DNA from: Buchnera aphidicola (Brachycaudus cardui)
Lineage (GTDB): Bacteria > Pseudomonadota > Gammaproteobacteria > Enterobacterales > Enterobacteriaceae
Assembly: GCF_005081945.1 (NCBI RefSeq)
Contig: NZ_CP034879.1
Span: 579,932-643,931 of the forward strand
Reading direction: 5' to 3'
Length of the DNA: 64,000 nt
Numbering within the stretch: position 1 is the stretch's first letter; each line of letters starts with the position of its first letter. The notes beneath the pieces were generated by a model. That model did no database searches. It was not told where the DNA came from and saw nothing but the letters and a program-made list of their open reading frames with translations. Shown one piece after another: positions 30,871-40,555 of this stretch. The translations under genes were made by a program, and so were the position numbers.

Positions 30871-32520
30871 TTACGTTATAAAAGATTTATAAAAGTGAAT
30901 CAGTCCTTTAGTAGAAGAATCATAATCTTTATCTGGAATATTATTATTTAAATGACTAAAAATATTTTGAGATAATTTCTTTCCTATTTCCACACCCCAT
31001 TGATCAAAACTATATATATTTAATATATAACCCTGAACAAAAATTTTATGTTCATATAGAGAGATTAATGCTCCTAAGTTATAAGGATTTATTTTGCGAA
31101 TTAAAATTGAATTAGTAGGACGATTTCCTTCACATATATAAAAAGGAAGAATTTTATTGATACTAGCTCTATCTTTTGAAGATAATAATAATTCATTTAA
31201 TACCTCATTTTTAGATTTACCAAATGCTAATGCTTGCGTTTGAGCTAAAAAATTAGATATTAACTTTATATGATGATTACCTAAATTATTATGTGACAGT
31301 ACTGGAGCAATAAAATCGCAAGGAATTAATTTAGTTCCTTGATGCATTAATTGATAAAATGCATGTTGACCATTAGTACCAGGTTCTCCCCAAATAATAG
31401 GACCAGTGTGATAAGATATTTTTTCTCCATTTCTATTAATTGATTTTCCGTTAGATTCCATATTTGACTGTTGAAAATATGCAGAAAAACGATGCATATA
31501 CTGATCATATGGTAAAATAGCTTCTGTTTCTGAACCAAAAAAATTAGCATACCATATGCTAATTAAAGCTAATAATATTGGAATATTCTTATCATAATCA
31601 CTATCATAAAAATGATTATCCATATCATGAGCACCATCTAAAAATTTTTCAAAATTATTAAATCCAATTGATAATATAATAGATAAACCTGCTGCAGACC
31701 ATAAAGAAAAACGTCCACCTACCCAATCCCAAAATTTAAAAATATTATTGATATGAATGCCGAAATTTAAAGCATTTTTTACATTAGCTGATAAAGCAAA
31801 AAAATGTTTATCTAACGTATTAACATCTTTTGCATAATGTAAAAACCATTTTTTTGCACTAGAAGCATTAGTTATTGTTTCATCTGTTGTAAATGTTTTA
31901 GAAGCTATTAAAAAAAGTGTTGTTTCAGGATCAATTTTTTTTAAAACTTCGCTAATATGAGTACCATCTATATTGGAAACATAATGCATATTTAAATGAT
32001 TTTTATATGCTTTCAATGCTTCAGTGACCATATATGGACCTAAATCAGATCCACCAATACCAATATTTACAATATCAGAAATAGTTTTTCCAGTATAACC
32101 TTTCCATTTTCCACTGATAACATCATTTGAAAAATACTTCATTTTTTCAAGTACAGCATTAATTTCTAACATAATATTAGAATTATTTACTATAATAGGC
32201 ATATTACTTCTATTTCGTAATGCAATATGCAGAACAGAACGATCTTCTGTTTGATTAATTTTAACTCCAGAAAACATTTCTTTTATAACAGATTTTACAT
32301 TAGTTTCTCTAGCTAAATTTAATAAATACATCAAAGTATTATCATTGATACGATTTTTTGAGAAATCAATTAATATTTGATTTTTAAATAATATTGAAAA
32401 TTTTTTAAATCGATTTATATCTGATGAAAAAAGATCTCTTAAATGAACATTTTTTATTTTTTTAAAATGATTTTTTAGATCTTTATAAGATTGAGTATTA
32501 TTAAAATTAATATTTTTCAT
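30871..32520 (-). CDS. pgi: Glucose-6-phosphate isomerase
   Basis: The protein is 549 residues, the E. coli length. Signatures include [18 protein letters not shown] (sugar phosphate), [40 protein letters not shown] (catalytic Glu and His), and the C-terminal [11 protein letters not shown] with the catalytic Lys. It is upstream of mtlA on the same strand with a 112-bp gap containing A/T inverted repeats. It links mannitol-derived fructose 6-phosphate to glucose 6-phosphate. Confidence 0.97.
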   Translation of the reverse strand: MKNINFNNTQSYKDLKNHFKKIKNVHLRDLFSSDINRFKKFSILFKNQILIDFSKNRINDNTLMYLLNLARETNVKSVIKEMFSGVKINQTEDRSVLHIALRNRSNMPIIVNNSNIMLEINAVLEKMKYFSNDVISGKWKGYTGKTISDIVNIGIGGSDLGPYMVTEALKAYKNHLNMHYVSNIDGTHISEVLKKIDPETTLFLIASKTFTTDETITNASSAKKWFLHYAKDVNTLDKHFFALSANVKNALNFGIHINNIFKFWDWVGGRFSLWSAAGLSIILSIGFNNFEKFLDGAHDMDNHFYDSDYDKNIPILLALISIWYANFFGSETEAILPYDQYMHRFSAYFQQSNMESNGKSINRNGEKISYHTGPIIWGEPGTNGQHAFYQLMHQGTKLIPCDFIAPVLSHNNLGNHHIKLISNFLAQTQALAFGKSKNEVLNELLLSSKDRASINKILPFYICEGNRPTNSILIRKINPYNLGALISLYEHKIFVQGYILNIYSFDQWGVEIGKKLSQNIFSHLNNNIPDKDYDSSTKGLIHFYKSFIT

Positions 32521-32758
32521 GAAAAATTTATCTCTCTTGAATGTATAATAAATATGATACTATGTTGTAAATAAAAATTTTTATATTGTAAAAAAATTTT
32601 TAATGTCTTTATTTTAATAAACAATAATATTTTTAGTCTAAATGTTTTATATAAAAAGTTATATAAAAAAATAAGACTCAAATAAAAATATTATTATTTA
32701 CTAATAAAAATGATTATAGATATAAAAAAACTAACCTGTAGGTTATATAAAAAGTATT

Positions 32759-33313
32759 ATGAAATGTAGAAAAACAAACCTTATTTGGATCGATTTAGAA
32801 ATGACTGGGCTAAATCCAAAAATACATCGTATTATTGAAATCGCAACATTAATTACAGATTTTAACTTAAATATAATTGCAGAAGGTCCAGTCATTTCTA
32901 TACATCAAAAAAAAGAAGATATTTTAAATATGGATCAATGGAACACTAACGTTCATACAAAGAATGGATTAATTGAAAGAGTTAAAAAGAGTCTATATAA
33001 CGAATGTCAAGCAGAAATTGAAACAATACTTTTTTTAAAAAAATGGGTTTCTATAAAATCATCTCCAATATGCGGAAACAGTGTTGGCCAAGATAGAAGA
33101 TTCTTATTTCAATATATGCCTAAACTTGAAAATTATTTTCATTATCGATGTATAGATGTTAGTACTCTTAAAGAATTATCTTTGCGTTGGAATCCTATCA
33201 TTCACAATAAATTAAAAAAAAATAACTCTCATAGAGCACTAGAAGATATTTATGAATCGATAATAGAATTAGATTTTTATAGAAAACATTTTATTAAATT
33301 ACCACTAAAATAA
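32759..33313 (+). CDS. orn: Oligoribonuclease
   Basis: Orn degrades very short RNAs (mainly dinucleotides) to mononucleotides and is essential in E. coli. The protein is 184 residues (E. coli 181). DEDDh residues are visible: WIDLEMTGL (Asp12, Glu14), [11 protein letters not shown], and [11 protein letters not shown]. tRNA-Gly and amiB follow, which is the E. coli order with queG, nnr and tsaE deleted. Confidence 0.96.
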   Translation: MKCRKTNLIWIDLEMTGLNPKIHRIIEIATLITDFNLNIIAEGPVISIHQKKEDILNMDQWNTNVHTKNGLIERVKKSLYNECQAEIETILFLKKWVSIKSSPICGNSVGQDRRFLFQYMPKLENYFHYRCIDVSTLKELSLRWNPIIHNKLKKNNSHRALEDIYESIIELDFYRKHFIKLPLK

Positions 33314-33400
33314 TTTTTTATAAAAGAAAGCTTGAAAAATATATTTTATATATATAAAATATATTTATATTAAAAATATGAATTATCACTTGTAATTTTT

Positions 33401-33476
33401 GCGGGAATAGCTCAGCTGGTAGAGCACAACCTTGCCAAGGTTGGGGTCACGAGTTCAAATCTCGTTTCCCGCTCCA
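33401..33476 (+). tRNA. tRNA-Gly (GCC)
   Basis: A 76-nt cloverleaf including encoded CCA. Acceptor GCGGGAA/TTCCCGC, anticodon loop CTTGCCAAG (anticodon GCC), T arm GAGTTCAAATCTC. It lies between orn and amiB, where E. coli has the glyVXY cluster; only one copy remains. Confidence 0.97.
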
Positions 33477-33578
33477 ATCATATTATCAAAAAATTTTGTT
33501 TTAATAAACAACACTTTATTTAAAAAAACAAAAAAAATAATATTCAATAGAAATATATAAAAAAATTAAGGAAAAAAT

Positions 33579-34505
33579 ATGATTTTTTATAATTCTTATA
33601 AATGGATAGTATTTTTTATTTTTTTAATCACATTTCCAATTCTAGCTAGTAATAAAAAAGAAGATAGTTTAAAAAAATCATTTATTTTTTTTAAAAATAA
33701 TAAATTTAATAAAATATGAAAAAAAAATAAAAAAACTAAAGTAGTTTATTCTTCTAAAAAAAAATTAATAACTAAAAATTATACAACAAAAAATAAAAAC
33801 AATATTTCATTAAAAAAAATAATTATAGCAATAGATGCAGGACATGGAGGACAAGATCCAGGAGCAATAGGTTATACAGGATTAAAAGAAAAAACAGTTA
33901 ATATAAAAATCGCACTTCAAATTAAGAAATTACTAAATAATAATAGAATGTTTCATGCAATTCTAACACGTAACAATGACTCTTATCTTTCACTTAAAAA
34001 AAGAAGACAATTTCTTACAAAGAATCACATAAATTTATTAGTTTCTATTCACGCAGATTCTTCTAAAAAACAATATGTATCCGGAGCATCCGTATGGATA
34101 ATTTCTAATACTAGAATGCATCGTGAAATTAATAATTATTTAAAAAATAATAATTCTATAATATGTTTTTCTAAAAATATTCAGAATATCTTTAATGAAA
34201 ATAAATATGATACATTTTTAAAAAAAACTATTCTTGATTTACAATTTAATAATTTTCAAAAACTAGAGTTAGATTTATCCAAACATATCTTTGAACAGCT
34301 TAAAAAAAATATAAAATTACATAAAATACATCCAAATTATGCTAGTTTAGGAATATTAAGTTGTATAAATATACCTGCTATATTAATTGAAACTGGATTT
34401 GTTACAAATTTTTTAGAAGAAAAAAAACTAAGAACAACAGATTACCAAAATAAAATTGCTAAATCTATTTATTTAGCTTTAAAAAATTATTTTTTGGAGT
34501 TTTGA
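33579..34505 (+). pseudogene. amiB: N-acetylmuramoyl-L-alanine amidase AmiB, interrupted by an in-frame TGA
   Basis: Reading from ATG 33579 (AAGGA upstream), a signal peptide (KWIVFFIFLITFPILAS, cleavage near residue 24) and a Lys-rich linker are followed by TGA at 33717-33719 (codon 47). The same frame then continues open for 261 codons as a complete Amidase_3 domain: AIDAGHGGQDPGA (zinc His89), GLKEKTVN (Glu), LLVSIHADSS (His), and ETGFVTNFLEE (catalytic Glu). The first later in-frame ATG is 33948 and would omit His89 and the first Glu. Synteny with orn and E. coli amiB-mutL supports the name. It could be a recent pseudogene, stop-codon readthrough, or a base error. Confidence 0.85.
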
Positions 34506-34555
34506 TTCATCAATATATCAAACTATTTTTTAAATAAAATTTTATATATTTTTTT

Positions 34556-34588
34556 TAAGCATCTAAACATATTTATGTTAGATGCTTA
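34556..34588. terminator. Hairpin between convergent amiB and rpmE
   Basis: TAAGCATCTAA (34556-34566) pairs with TTAGATGCTTA (34578-34588). With one bulged A and an inner CAT/ATG it makes a ~14-bp stem. It sits between two convergent genes and likely ends both transcripts, although the flanking T run is not in the classical position. Confidence 0.55.
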
Positions 34589-34597
34589 AATAAAATT

Positions 34598-34816
34598 TTA
34601 TATTATTTTTTTTTTAGTCAAATTAAAACGTTTTTTAAATCTTTCAACACGACCTCCAGTATCAATAACTCTTTGCTTTCCTGTATAGAATGGATGACAT
34701 TTTGCACATATATCTAAATGTAAATTATGACCAATAGTAGAAAAAATTTCAATTATGTTTCCACAAGAACAAGTAGCTGTTATCTTAGAATAGTGAGGAT
34801 GAATTTTTTTTTTCAT
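34598..34816 (-). CDS. rpmE: 50S ribosomal protein L31
   Basis: From the ATG at 34814-34816, with AGGA nine bases upstream, the protein is 72 residues: [20 protein letters not shown] ... [31 protein letters not shown]. The zinc-type cysteines CSC and CAKC are all retained. An open extension upstream of this ATG has no family match. Confidence 0.97.
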   Translation of the reverse strand: MKKKIHPHYSKITATCSCGNIIEIFSTIGHNLHLDICAKCHPFYTGKQRVIDTGGRVERFKKRFNLTKKKII

Positions 34817-34912
34817 AAAACATATTCCTAAATTAATTAAAATATCTACCTTATTATACAATTATTAGCAAATTAATACTAAAAAATTAGCAATTTATAT
34901 TCTTATAGACTA

Positions 34913-35185
34913 ATGATATATATAAAATATATGTATGATGATAAAAATAAAATTAATTCTATGTATTTTAAAAAAAATAATAAACATAAAAAAAAGATAA
35001 AATTGCACGTATGTGTATTTTTTATTTTAACATCTATGTTTATTTCCCTGATTTTTTTCAATATAGATTTAAAACATTTTTCTAAAAAAGATAAAATATT
35101 AATAAAACATCATCAAAACGAAAAGGTATTACCTCCTAAACCAAAAGAAAAATGGACATATATTCGAAAATTAGAAAGTTTATAA
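34913..35185 (+). CDS. ftsN: Miniature FtsN (cell division), SPOR domain absent
   Basis: The protein is 90 residues against ~319 in E. coli. A Lys-rich cytoplasmic start is followed by one membrane helix (about residues 31-51), a short polar stretch, and VLPPKPKEKWTYIRKLESL at the C-terminus. The last matches E. coli FtsN around residues 74-91, the segment known as the essential core that triggers septal peptidoglycan synthesis; Trp81, Tyr83 and Leu87 correspond to E. coli Trp83, Tyr85 and Leu89. Everything after, including the peptidoglycan-binding SPOR domain, is absent and the following 200 bp are not coding. Position before hslV is as in E. coli. M1 gives the right spacing to the membrane helix; later ATGs at 34931 and 34961 are possible. 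Confidence 0.85.
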   Translation: MIYIKYMYDDKNKINSMYFKKNNKHKKKIKLHVCVFFILTSMFISLIFFNIDLKHFSKKDKILIKHHQNEKVLPPKPKEKWTYIRKLESL

Positions 35186-35292
35186 AAACATATAATTATT
35201 TAAGAAATTTCATTCAATAATTAATATTTAATAAAATTAAAAAAATATTTATATAAATGATTTTTAATAAATATAAATAAATTAACAATAAC

Positions 35293-35370
35293 TTGCTATT
35301 TACTTATAATAAAAATAGCAAACTATATTTTATATAACATATTTTTATACACAATAAAAATGTATAAAAA
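35293..35370 (+). promoter_or_regulatory. Two A/T hairpins upstream of hslV
   Basis: TTGCTATTT / AAATAGCAA (35293-35301, 35313-35321) and TTTTTATACA / TGTATAAAAA (35342-35351, 35361-35370) are perfect 9- and 10-bp inverted repeats. They may form an ftsN terminator and a leader stem-loop of the hslVU message; E. coli hslVU also has a leader stem-loop. Function here is inference. Confidence 0.35.
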
Positions 35371-35400
35371 TAAACACGTTATGTTAAAGAGGCTTTTCTT

Positions 35401-35931
35401 GTGACCACAATATTAAGTGTAAGATTAAAAAACAAAGTAGTAATTGGAGGTGATGGACAGGCAACTTTAGGTAATACCATTATGAAAAGTAATGTTAAAA
35501 AAATTAGATCTCTTTATCATGAAAAAGTCATTGCTGGCTTCGCAGGTGGTACAGCCGATGCATTTACTTTATTTGAAATGTTTGAAAAAAAATTAGCGAT
35601 GTATCAAGGTCAATTACAACGTGCTGCAATTGAATTAGCTAAAGATTGGCGATCTGATCGAATGTTACGAAAATTAGAAGCATTACTAGCAGTAGCAGAT
35701 AAAGAAACTTCATTAATAATTACAGGTAATGGAGATGTAATACAACCTGAAGATGACTTAATAGCTATAGGATCAGGTGGTGCATATGCTCAATCTTCTG
35801 CTCGAGCATTACTAGATAATACAGATTTAGATGCAAATCAAATTGTAAAAAAATCATTAAATATTGCAGCAAATATTTGTATTTATACAAATCATACTTT
35901 TACTATAAAAGAACTATTTTCAGAAAAATAA
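35401..35931 (+). CDS. hslV: ATP-dependent protease subunit HslV
   Basis: HslV is the proteolytic chamber of the HslUV protease. The protein is 176 residues, as in E. coli. A GTG start with AAAGAGG upstream encodes MTTILSV, putting the catalytic threonine at the mature N-terminus. [42 protein letters not shown] and [14 protein letters not shown] follow. It is followed after 11 bp by hslU. Confidence 0.97.
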   Translation: MTTILSVRLKNKVVIGGDGQATLGNTIMKSNVKKIRSLYHEKVIAGFAGGTADAFTLFEMFEKKLAMYQGQLQRAAIELAKDWRSDRMLRKLEALLAVADKETSLIITGNGDVIQPEDDLIAIGSGGAYAQSSARALLDNTDLDANQIVKKSLNIAANICIYTNHTFTIKELFSEK

Positions 35932-35942
35932 GGAATATCTCT

Positions 35943-37274
35943 ATGTCTGAAATGACTCCTCCTCAAATTGTTTCTGAACTTGATAAATTTATTATTGGGC
36001 AAGAAAAAGCAAAAAGAGCTGTATCTATTGCATTAAGAAATCGTTGGCGTCGAATGCAATTAAATAGTGAACTGCGACATGAAATTACTCCTAAGAATAT
36101 TTTAATGATTGGTCCTACTGGAGTAGGAAAAACAGAAATTGCAAGACGTTTAGCTAAATTAGCTAATTCTCCTTTCATTAAAGTAGAGGCAACTAAATTT
36201 ACTGAAGTAGGATATGTAGGAAAAGAAGTAGATTCAATTATTCGTGATTTAACTGATGCTGCAATAAAAATGATACGAATAAAAAATATTGAAAAAAATA
36301 AAATACGTGTAGAAGAAATTGTAGAAGAAAAAATATTAGATGTACTTGTTCCTACGCCTAATAAAAATTGGAAAGAAAATGAAAAAAATGAAAGTTTACT
36401 AAATACTATTCAAACATTTCGAAAAAAATTAAGAGAAGGAGTTTTAGATGAAAAAGAAATAGAAATTAATGTATTAGCAACTACTATGGGTGTTGAAATT
36501 ATGGCTCCTCCAGGAATGGAAGAACTAACTAGTCAATTGCAATCTTTATTTCAAAATTTAGGAGGTCATAAAAAAAATAGCAGACGTCTTAAAATAAAAG
36601 ATGCTATTAAATTATTAACAGAAGAAGAAGCTGCTAAATTAATTAATCAAGAAGAAATTAAAAAAGAAGCAATTCATGCAGTAGAACAGAATGGTATAGT
36701 CTTCATTGATGAAATCGATAAAATATGTAAAAGAGGTGATTCTTCTGGTCCAGATATCTCTAGAGAAGGTGTTCAAAGAGATTTACTTCCACTAGTTGAA
36801 GGTTGTACTGTATCTACTAAACATGGAATGGTTAAAACAGATCATATTTTATTTATTGCATCTGGTGCTTTTCAGACTTCTACTCCTTCTGATTTAATTC
36901 CTGAATTACAAGGACGTCTTCCAATTAAAGTTGAATTACAAGCACTAACCATCAATGATTTTGAAAAAATATTAACTGAACCTAAGGCATCTATTACTGT
37001 ACAATATCAAGCACTCATGGAAACAGAAGGTGTTTATATAAAATTTACTAAAGAAGGAATACGAAATATTGCAGAAGCAGCTTGGAAAGTTAATGAATCT
37101 ATGGAAAATATTGGTGCTCGTCGATTGCATACTATATTAGAAAAGTTAATGGAAGAAATATCTTTTAATGCTACTGAAAATAAGGGTAATACTATTATTG
37201 TTGATTCAAAATATGTAGGACAACATTTAGATCAATTAATATCTAATGAAGATCTTAGTCGTTTTATTTTATAA
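35943..37274 (+). CDS. hslU: ATP-dependent protease ATPase subunit HslU
   Basis: HslU is the AAA+ unfoldase of HslUV. From the ATG at 35943 (AAGGA upstream) it is 443 residues, exactly the E. coli length, starting [20 protein letters not shown]. Walker A is [14 protein letters not shown] at 57-70, Walker B is [13 protein letters not shown], and the C-terminus EDLSRFIL, which inserts into HslV, is intact. An open extension upstream lies inside hslV and is not used. Confidence 0.97.
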   Translation: MSEMTPPQIVSELDKFIIGQEKAKRAVSIALRNRWRRMQLNSELRHEITPKNILMIGPTGVGKTEIARRLAKLANSPFIKVEATKFTEVGYVGKEVDSIIRDLTDAAIKMIRIKNIEKNKIRVEEIVEEKILDVLVPTPNKNWKENEKNESLLNTIQTFRKKLREGVLDEKEIEINVLATTMGVEIMAPPGMEELTSQLQSLFQNLGGHKKNSRRLKIKDAIKLLTEEEAAKLINQEEIKKEAIHAVEQNGIVFIDEIDKICKRGDSSGPDISREGVQRDLLPLVEGCTVSTKHGMVKTDHILFIASGAFQTSTPSDLIPELQGRLPIKVELQALTINDFEKILTEPKASITVQYQALMETEGVYIKFTKEGIRNIAEAAWKVNESMENIGARRLHTILEKLMEEISFNATENKGNTIIVDSKYVGQHLDQLISNEDLSRFIL

Positions 37275-37303
37275 GTAAGTTTTTTAAAATATTTATCCAT
37301 GAT

Positions 37304-37332
37304 GATATTCATCTAAAATGGATGAATATTTT
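37304..37332 (+). terminator. Rho-independent terminator of hslVU
   Basis: ATATTCATC (37305-37313) and GATGAATAT (37321-37329) form a 9-bp stem with a 7-base loop followed by TTTT, about 30 bp after the hslU stop. Confidence 0.65.
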
Positions 37333-37386
37333 CATAAAATAATTATATTAATATATCAATCAAAAAATTAATTATAAAAAATAGTA

Positions 37387-37413
37387 TTGAAAAAAAAAAA
37401 TAAGACCTTATAT
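37387..37413 (+). promoter_or_regulatory. Probable sigma-32 heat-shock promoter of ibpA with an A11 spacer run
   Basis: A -35-like TTGAAA (37387-37392) and a -10-like CCTTATAT (37406-37413) are separated by 13 bases, matching the sigma-32 layout (CTTGAAA, 13-15, CCCCATnT). Eleven consecutive A (37390-37400) run from the -35 into the spacer. A one-base change in the homopolymer of this promoter is known to control ibpA induction in pea-aphid Buchnera. Confidence 0.75.
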
Positions 37414-37512
37414 GAAATAAGAAACTGTTTTATCTTTTAGTTAAGTAAAAACAAAAAATTTTCCACGATTGGATATAATCATCATAAAATATAACTAATA
37501 AGGAGTATTTTT

Positions 37513-37995
37513 ATGTCTTATCGCTCTCTTTCATTTGTTCCAAATTTTAATGATCATGATATTTTTTCAAATAGATTCAATCAAATTGATAAAATGTTTA
37601 GTACACTAACAGGAGAAAAACCAATATCTGATACACCAGCATATAATCTTTATCAAATAAATGAAGTAGAATATGAATTAACACTTAATATTCCTGGCTA
37701 TGAAGAAAAAGAATTAGATATATCTGTACACAATAATCAATTATCTATTCAAGGAAGAAAAGAGAATCAAAAAGAACAGCATAATAAAGAAACTAGCAAA
37801 TGGCTACATAAAGGAATTATTTTTAATAATTTCTCTTTAAACTTTAATTTAGATCATAAAGTTAAGGTAAAAAAAGCAGAGCTATCTTTAGGCTTACTAA
37901 AATTATATTTTGAATGTCATATTCCAGAAGAAGAAAAGCCTAAAAAAATTTCTATTAATATACCGAATGATACGAAAAAAATTGATAAAAAATAA
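37513..37995 (+). CDS. ibpA: Small heat shock protein IbpA
   Basis: IbpA holds unfolded proteins for refolding. The protein is 160 residues (E. coli 137). The alpha-crystallin domain spans roughly residues 40-140: YNLYQINEVEYELTLNIPGYEEKELDISVHNNQLSIQGRK and LSLGLLKLYFECHIPEEEKPKKISIN. AAGGAG before the ATG is a strong ribosome-binding site. A ~100-base leader separates it from the heat-shock promoter; I did not find an obvious ROSE thermometer anti-SD motif. Confidence 0.93.
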   Translation: MSYRSLSFVPNFNDHDIFSNRFNQIDKMFSTLTGEKPISDTPAYNLYQINEVEYELTLNIPGYEEKELDISVHNNQLSIQGRKENQKEQHNKETSKWLHKGIIFNNFSLNFNLDHKVKVKKAELSLGLLKLYFECHIPEEEKPKKISINIPNDTKKIDKK

Positions 37996-38044
37996 AATTG
38001 AAAATAATTTAAAGAAAAATATTAAAATTCTTTTAACATTAAAA

Positions 38045-38082
38045 AAATCATTGTACTTATTTTTATATGAGTACAATGATTT
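38045..38082 (+). terminator. Hairpin after ibpA
   Basis: AAATCATTGTACT (38045-38057) pairs perfectly with AGTACAATGATTT (38070-38082), a 13-bp stem with a 12-base loop, between ibpA and fpr. The T tail is short, but the stem length supports termination of ibpA. Confidence 0.6.
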
Positions 38083-38111
38083 AAAAAAATTATCATGATT
38101 GAGAATACATA

Positions 38112-38873
38112 ATGAATTCTTGGATTAATGCAGACATTCTACACGTTAAACGATGGACTAGTAATTTATTTAGTCTTATTTTACATGCTCCCATTGAATC
38201 TTTTTATGCAGGACAATTTACTAAATTAGCTTTATATGATACCACTTATAGTGTATATAAAAAAAAAATTCAAAGAGCATATTCATATGTTAATGCGCCT
38301 AGTAATGAAAATTTAGAAATTTATATTGTTCGTGTTTTAAATGGAAAATTAAGTAATTTATTATATAATCTTCAAGACGGTGATAAAGTTTTTATTAAAA
38401 AAAAAGCATGTGGTTTTTTTATTATAGATGAAATACCTAATTGCGAAAATTTATGGATGTTTGCTACAGGAACGGCTATAGGTCCATATTGTTCTATTTT
38501 AAAAGAAGGAAAAAATCTTGATAGATTCAATAATATTATTTTAGTACATGCAGTACGATATCAAAATGAATTAAATTATCTTCCTCTTATGCAAGAACTA
38601 TGTCATAAATATAAAGGAAAATTAAAGATACAGACTGTTATTAGTAGAGAACAAAATAAAAAGTCTTTAACTGGCAGAATTCCTTTTTTAATTGATAGTA
38701 AAATATTAGAAAAAAAAATTGGTTTATCAATAAATTCCGAAAATTCACATGTTATGTTATGTGGCAATCCTTTTATGGTTAAAGATACTTATTTATATCT
38801 TCAAAATAACAGAAACATGAGAAAACACTTACGTCGTAAAAGAGGCCATATTACTATGGAAAATTATTGGTAA
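38112..38873 (+). CDS. fpr: Ferredoxin/flavodoxin-NADP+ reductase
   Basis: Fpr transfers electrons between NADPH and ferredoxin/flavodoxin. The protein is 253 residues (E. coli 248). FAD binding is at GQFTKLAL and [16 protein letters not shown] binding at [24 protein letters not shown] and [13 protein letters not shown]. The end is HITMENYW, like E. coli. It can supply electrons with Fdx from the isc cluster at 61.4 kb (inference). Confidence 0.96.
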   Translation: MNSWINADILHVKRWTSNLFSLILHAPIESFYAGQFTKLALYDTTYSVYKKKIQRAYSYVNAPSNENLEIYIVRVLNGKLSNLLYNLQDGDKVFIKKKACGFFIIDEIPNCENLWMFATGTAIGPYCSILKEGKNLDRFNNIILVHAVRYQNELNYLPLMQELCHKYKGKLKIQTVISREQNKKSLTGRIPFLIDSKILEKKIGLSINSENSHVMLCGNPFMVKDTYLYLQNNRNMRKHLRRKRGHITMENYW

Positions 38874-38890
38874 ATTATTTTTATAACAAT

Positions 38891-39868
38891 TTAACAACGA
38901 TCTAATGGAAAAGATATTACTTGACTAATGCTCTTTTCATTTAATGCCAACATAATGAGTCTATCTAAACCTATAGCAACGCCTGCACAAGGAGATAATC
39001 CATAGGATAAAGCACTTAAAAAATAAGTATCGATTTTTTGAACAGGAAGATTCATAGATTGTCTTCTTTTATTATCTTGTAAAAAACGATTTTTCTGTTC
39101 ATTAAAATCTGTAAGCTCATAAAAACCATTTCCTAATTCTATTCCTTGAAAAAAAAACTCAAACCTTTCTGATATACGAGAATCTTTAGCATTAATTGCA
39201 GCAAGAGATGCTTGTTCTGCAGGAAAATGATAAACAAATAAAGGTTTTTTTTTACCAAGATTAGGTTCTATCTCTAGAGTAAAAAACAATTGTATTAATT
39301 TATTTAAATCATTTTCTGAATCTGTTAAATGATCTAATTTCAATTGTTTAGATAATTGACGTAGTTCTAATAAATTAGTATTTAAAGGATCTACCTGTAA
39401 AGATTTTATAAATATCTTTTGATAAGAAATTTTATCTGATTTTTTATAATTTAATATTCTTTGCAGCAAAGTATCTATTTCTGCTATTAATTTTTTCATT
39501 GAATAATAAGGTTGATACCACTCTAAAATAGTAAATTCTGGATTATGATACTCTCCTAATTCTTTATTTCTGAAACTATGACATATTTGGTATATAGGCC
39601 CACTTTCTGCTGCTAATAAGCGTTTCATATGATATTCTGGACTAGTTATTAACCATAATTTTAATTTATCCACGTGATTTAATGAAAAATAATTTGTTTT
39701 AAAAGGTATTAAGTTCACATCAGTAACTGTCGAACGAGATAAAATAGGTGTTTCTACTTCCATAATATTACGTTCTAAGAAAAATAAACGAATATCAGAA
39801 ATTATTTTTGATCTTTTAATTAAATTTTTAATTGGCGCACAAGGTTTCCAAAAATTTTTTTGATTCAT
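38891..39868 (-). CDS. epmA: Elongation factor P--beta-lysine ligase EpmA
   Basis: EpmA (PoxA/GenX) is a lysyl-tRNA synthetase paralogue that attaches beta-lysine to EF-P. At 325 residues it equals E. coli EpmA and lacks the anticodon-binding domain of LysS. Class II motifs: EVETPILSRSTVTD, TSPEYHMKRLL, CHSFRNKELGEYHNPEFTILEW and the last motif GVAIGLDRLIMLAL. It is convergent with fpr, 17 bp apart. Confidence 0.96.
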   Translation of the reverse strand: MNQKNFWKPCAPIKNLIKRSKIISDIRLFFLERNIMEVETPILSRSTVTDVNLIPFKTNYFSLNHVDKLKLWLITSPEYHMKRLLAAESGPIYQICHSFRNKELGEYHNPEFTILEWYQPYYSMKKLIAEIDTLLQRILNYKKSDKISYQKIFIKSLQVDPLNTNLLELRQLSKQLKLDHLTDSENDLNKLIQLFFTLEIEPNLGKKKPLFVYHFPAEQASLAAINAKDSRISERFEFFFQGIELGNGFYELTDFNEQKNRFLQDNKRRQSMNLPVQKIDTYFLSALSYGLSPCAGVAIGLDRLIMLALNEKSISQVISFPLDRC

Positions 39869-39961
39869 ATCGATTTTCTTTAAAAATTTATTATTGAATA
39901 ATAAAAAATATATATTTAAAAAATAAGTTTTAAATCAACTACTAAAAAAATACAATAAATT

Positions 39962-40459
39962 ATGAATAAAACTGCAATATATCCAGGTACATTTGATCCT
40001 ATTACATACGGACATTTAGATATTATAACACGTGCAACAAAAATATTTGATAGTATAACTATTGCAATTTCTAATAATTTAAAAAAAAAACCTATTTTTA
40101 ATTTAAAAGAGAGAATAGAACTAACTCGAATAGCTACATTGCATCTTACCAACGTTAAAAAAATACTTGGATTTAATGATTTATTAGCTAATTTAGCAAA
40201 AAAAGAAAATACTAATGTTTTAATTAGAGGAGTTCGAACAATATTTGATTTTGATTACGAAATAAAGTTAGCTGCTATAAATAAACAGATCTATCCAGAT
40301 TTAGATAGTATTTTTTTGCTATCTTCTAAAGAAGTCTCTTTTATATCTTCTTCTTTCGTTAAAGAAATAGCTAAATATAAAGGTGATATTAAACCGTATC
40401 TTCCGAAAGAAGTACATTTTGCATTATTGAAAAAACTCAATATTACTTCAAAAAAGTAA
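39962..40459 (+). CDS. coaD: Phosphopantetheine adenylyltransferase
   Basis: CoaD makes dephospho-CoA from 4'-phosphopantetheine and ATP. The protein is 165 residues (E. coli 159). The nucleotidyltransferase motif TYGH is at residues 15-18 in PGTFDPITYGHLDI; LIRGVRTIFDFDYE and FISSSFVKEIA are further signatures. It is divergent from epmA. Confidence 0.96.
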   Translation: MNKTAIYPGTFDPITYGHLDIITRATKIFDSITIAISNNLKKKPIFNLKERIELTRIATLHLTNVKKILGFNDLLANLAKKENTNVLIRGVRTIFDFDYEIKLAAINKQIYPDLDSIFLLSSKEVSFISSSFVKEIAKYKGDIKPYLPKEVHFALLKKLNITSKK

Positions 40460-40479
40460 AATATTTTTCTTATTAAAAC

Positions 40480-40509
40480 AATAGGGTGTAATTATACACC
40501 CTATTATTT
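40480..40509. terminator. Bidirectional terminator between coaD and the orphan gene
   Basis: AATAGGGTGTA (40480-40490) and TACACCCTATT (40495-40505) form a perfect 11-bp stem with a 4-base loop. On the plus strand it is followed by ATTTTC, and on the minus strand by GTTTTA. It sits between two convergent genes. Confidence 0.8.
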
Positions 40510-40555
40510 TCAATTCAAAAATACATATTTACTAATAATATAAAAAATATAATGT

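Noticed and set aside
33716..33730. Alternative amiB start at the ATG overlapping the TGA, using slippage in the following A9
   Set aside because: It would need removal of one A, opposite in sign to the other four sites, and would produce an amidase without a signal peptide.
35963..36178. Minus-strand frame inside hslU
   Set aside because: A shadow of the strongly conserved HslU frame, as are similar antisense frames in rnr, mtlA, ilvD and iscU.
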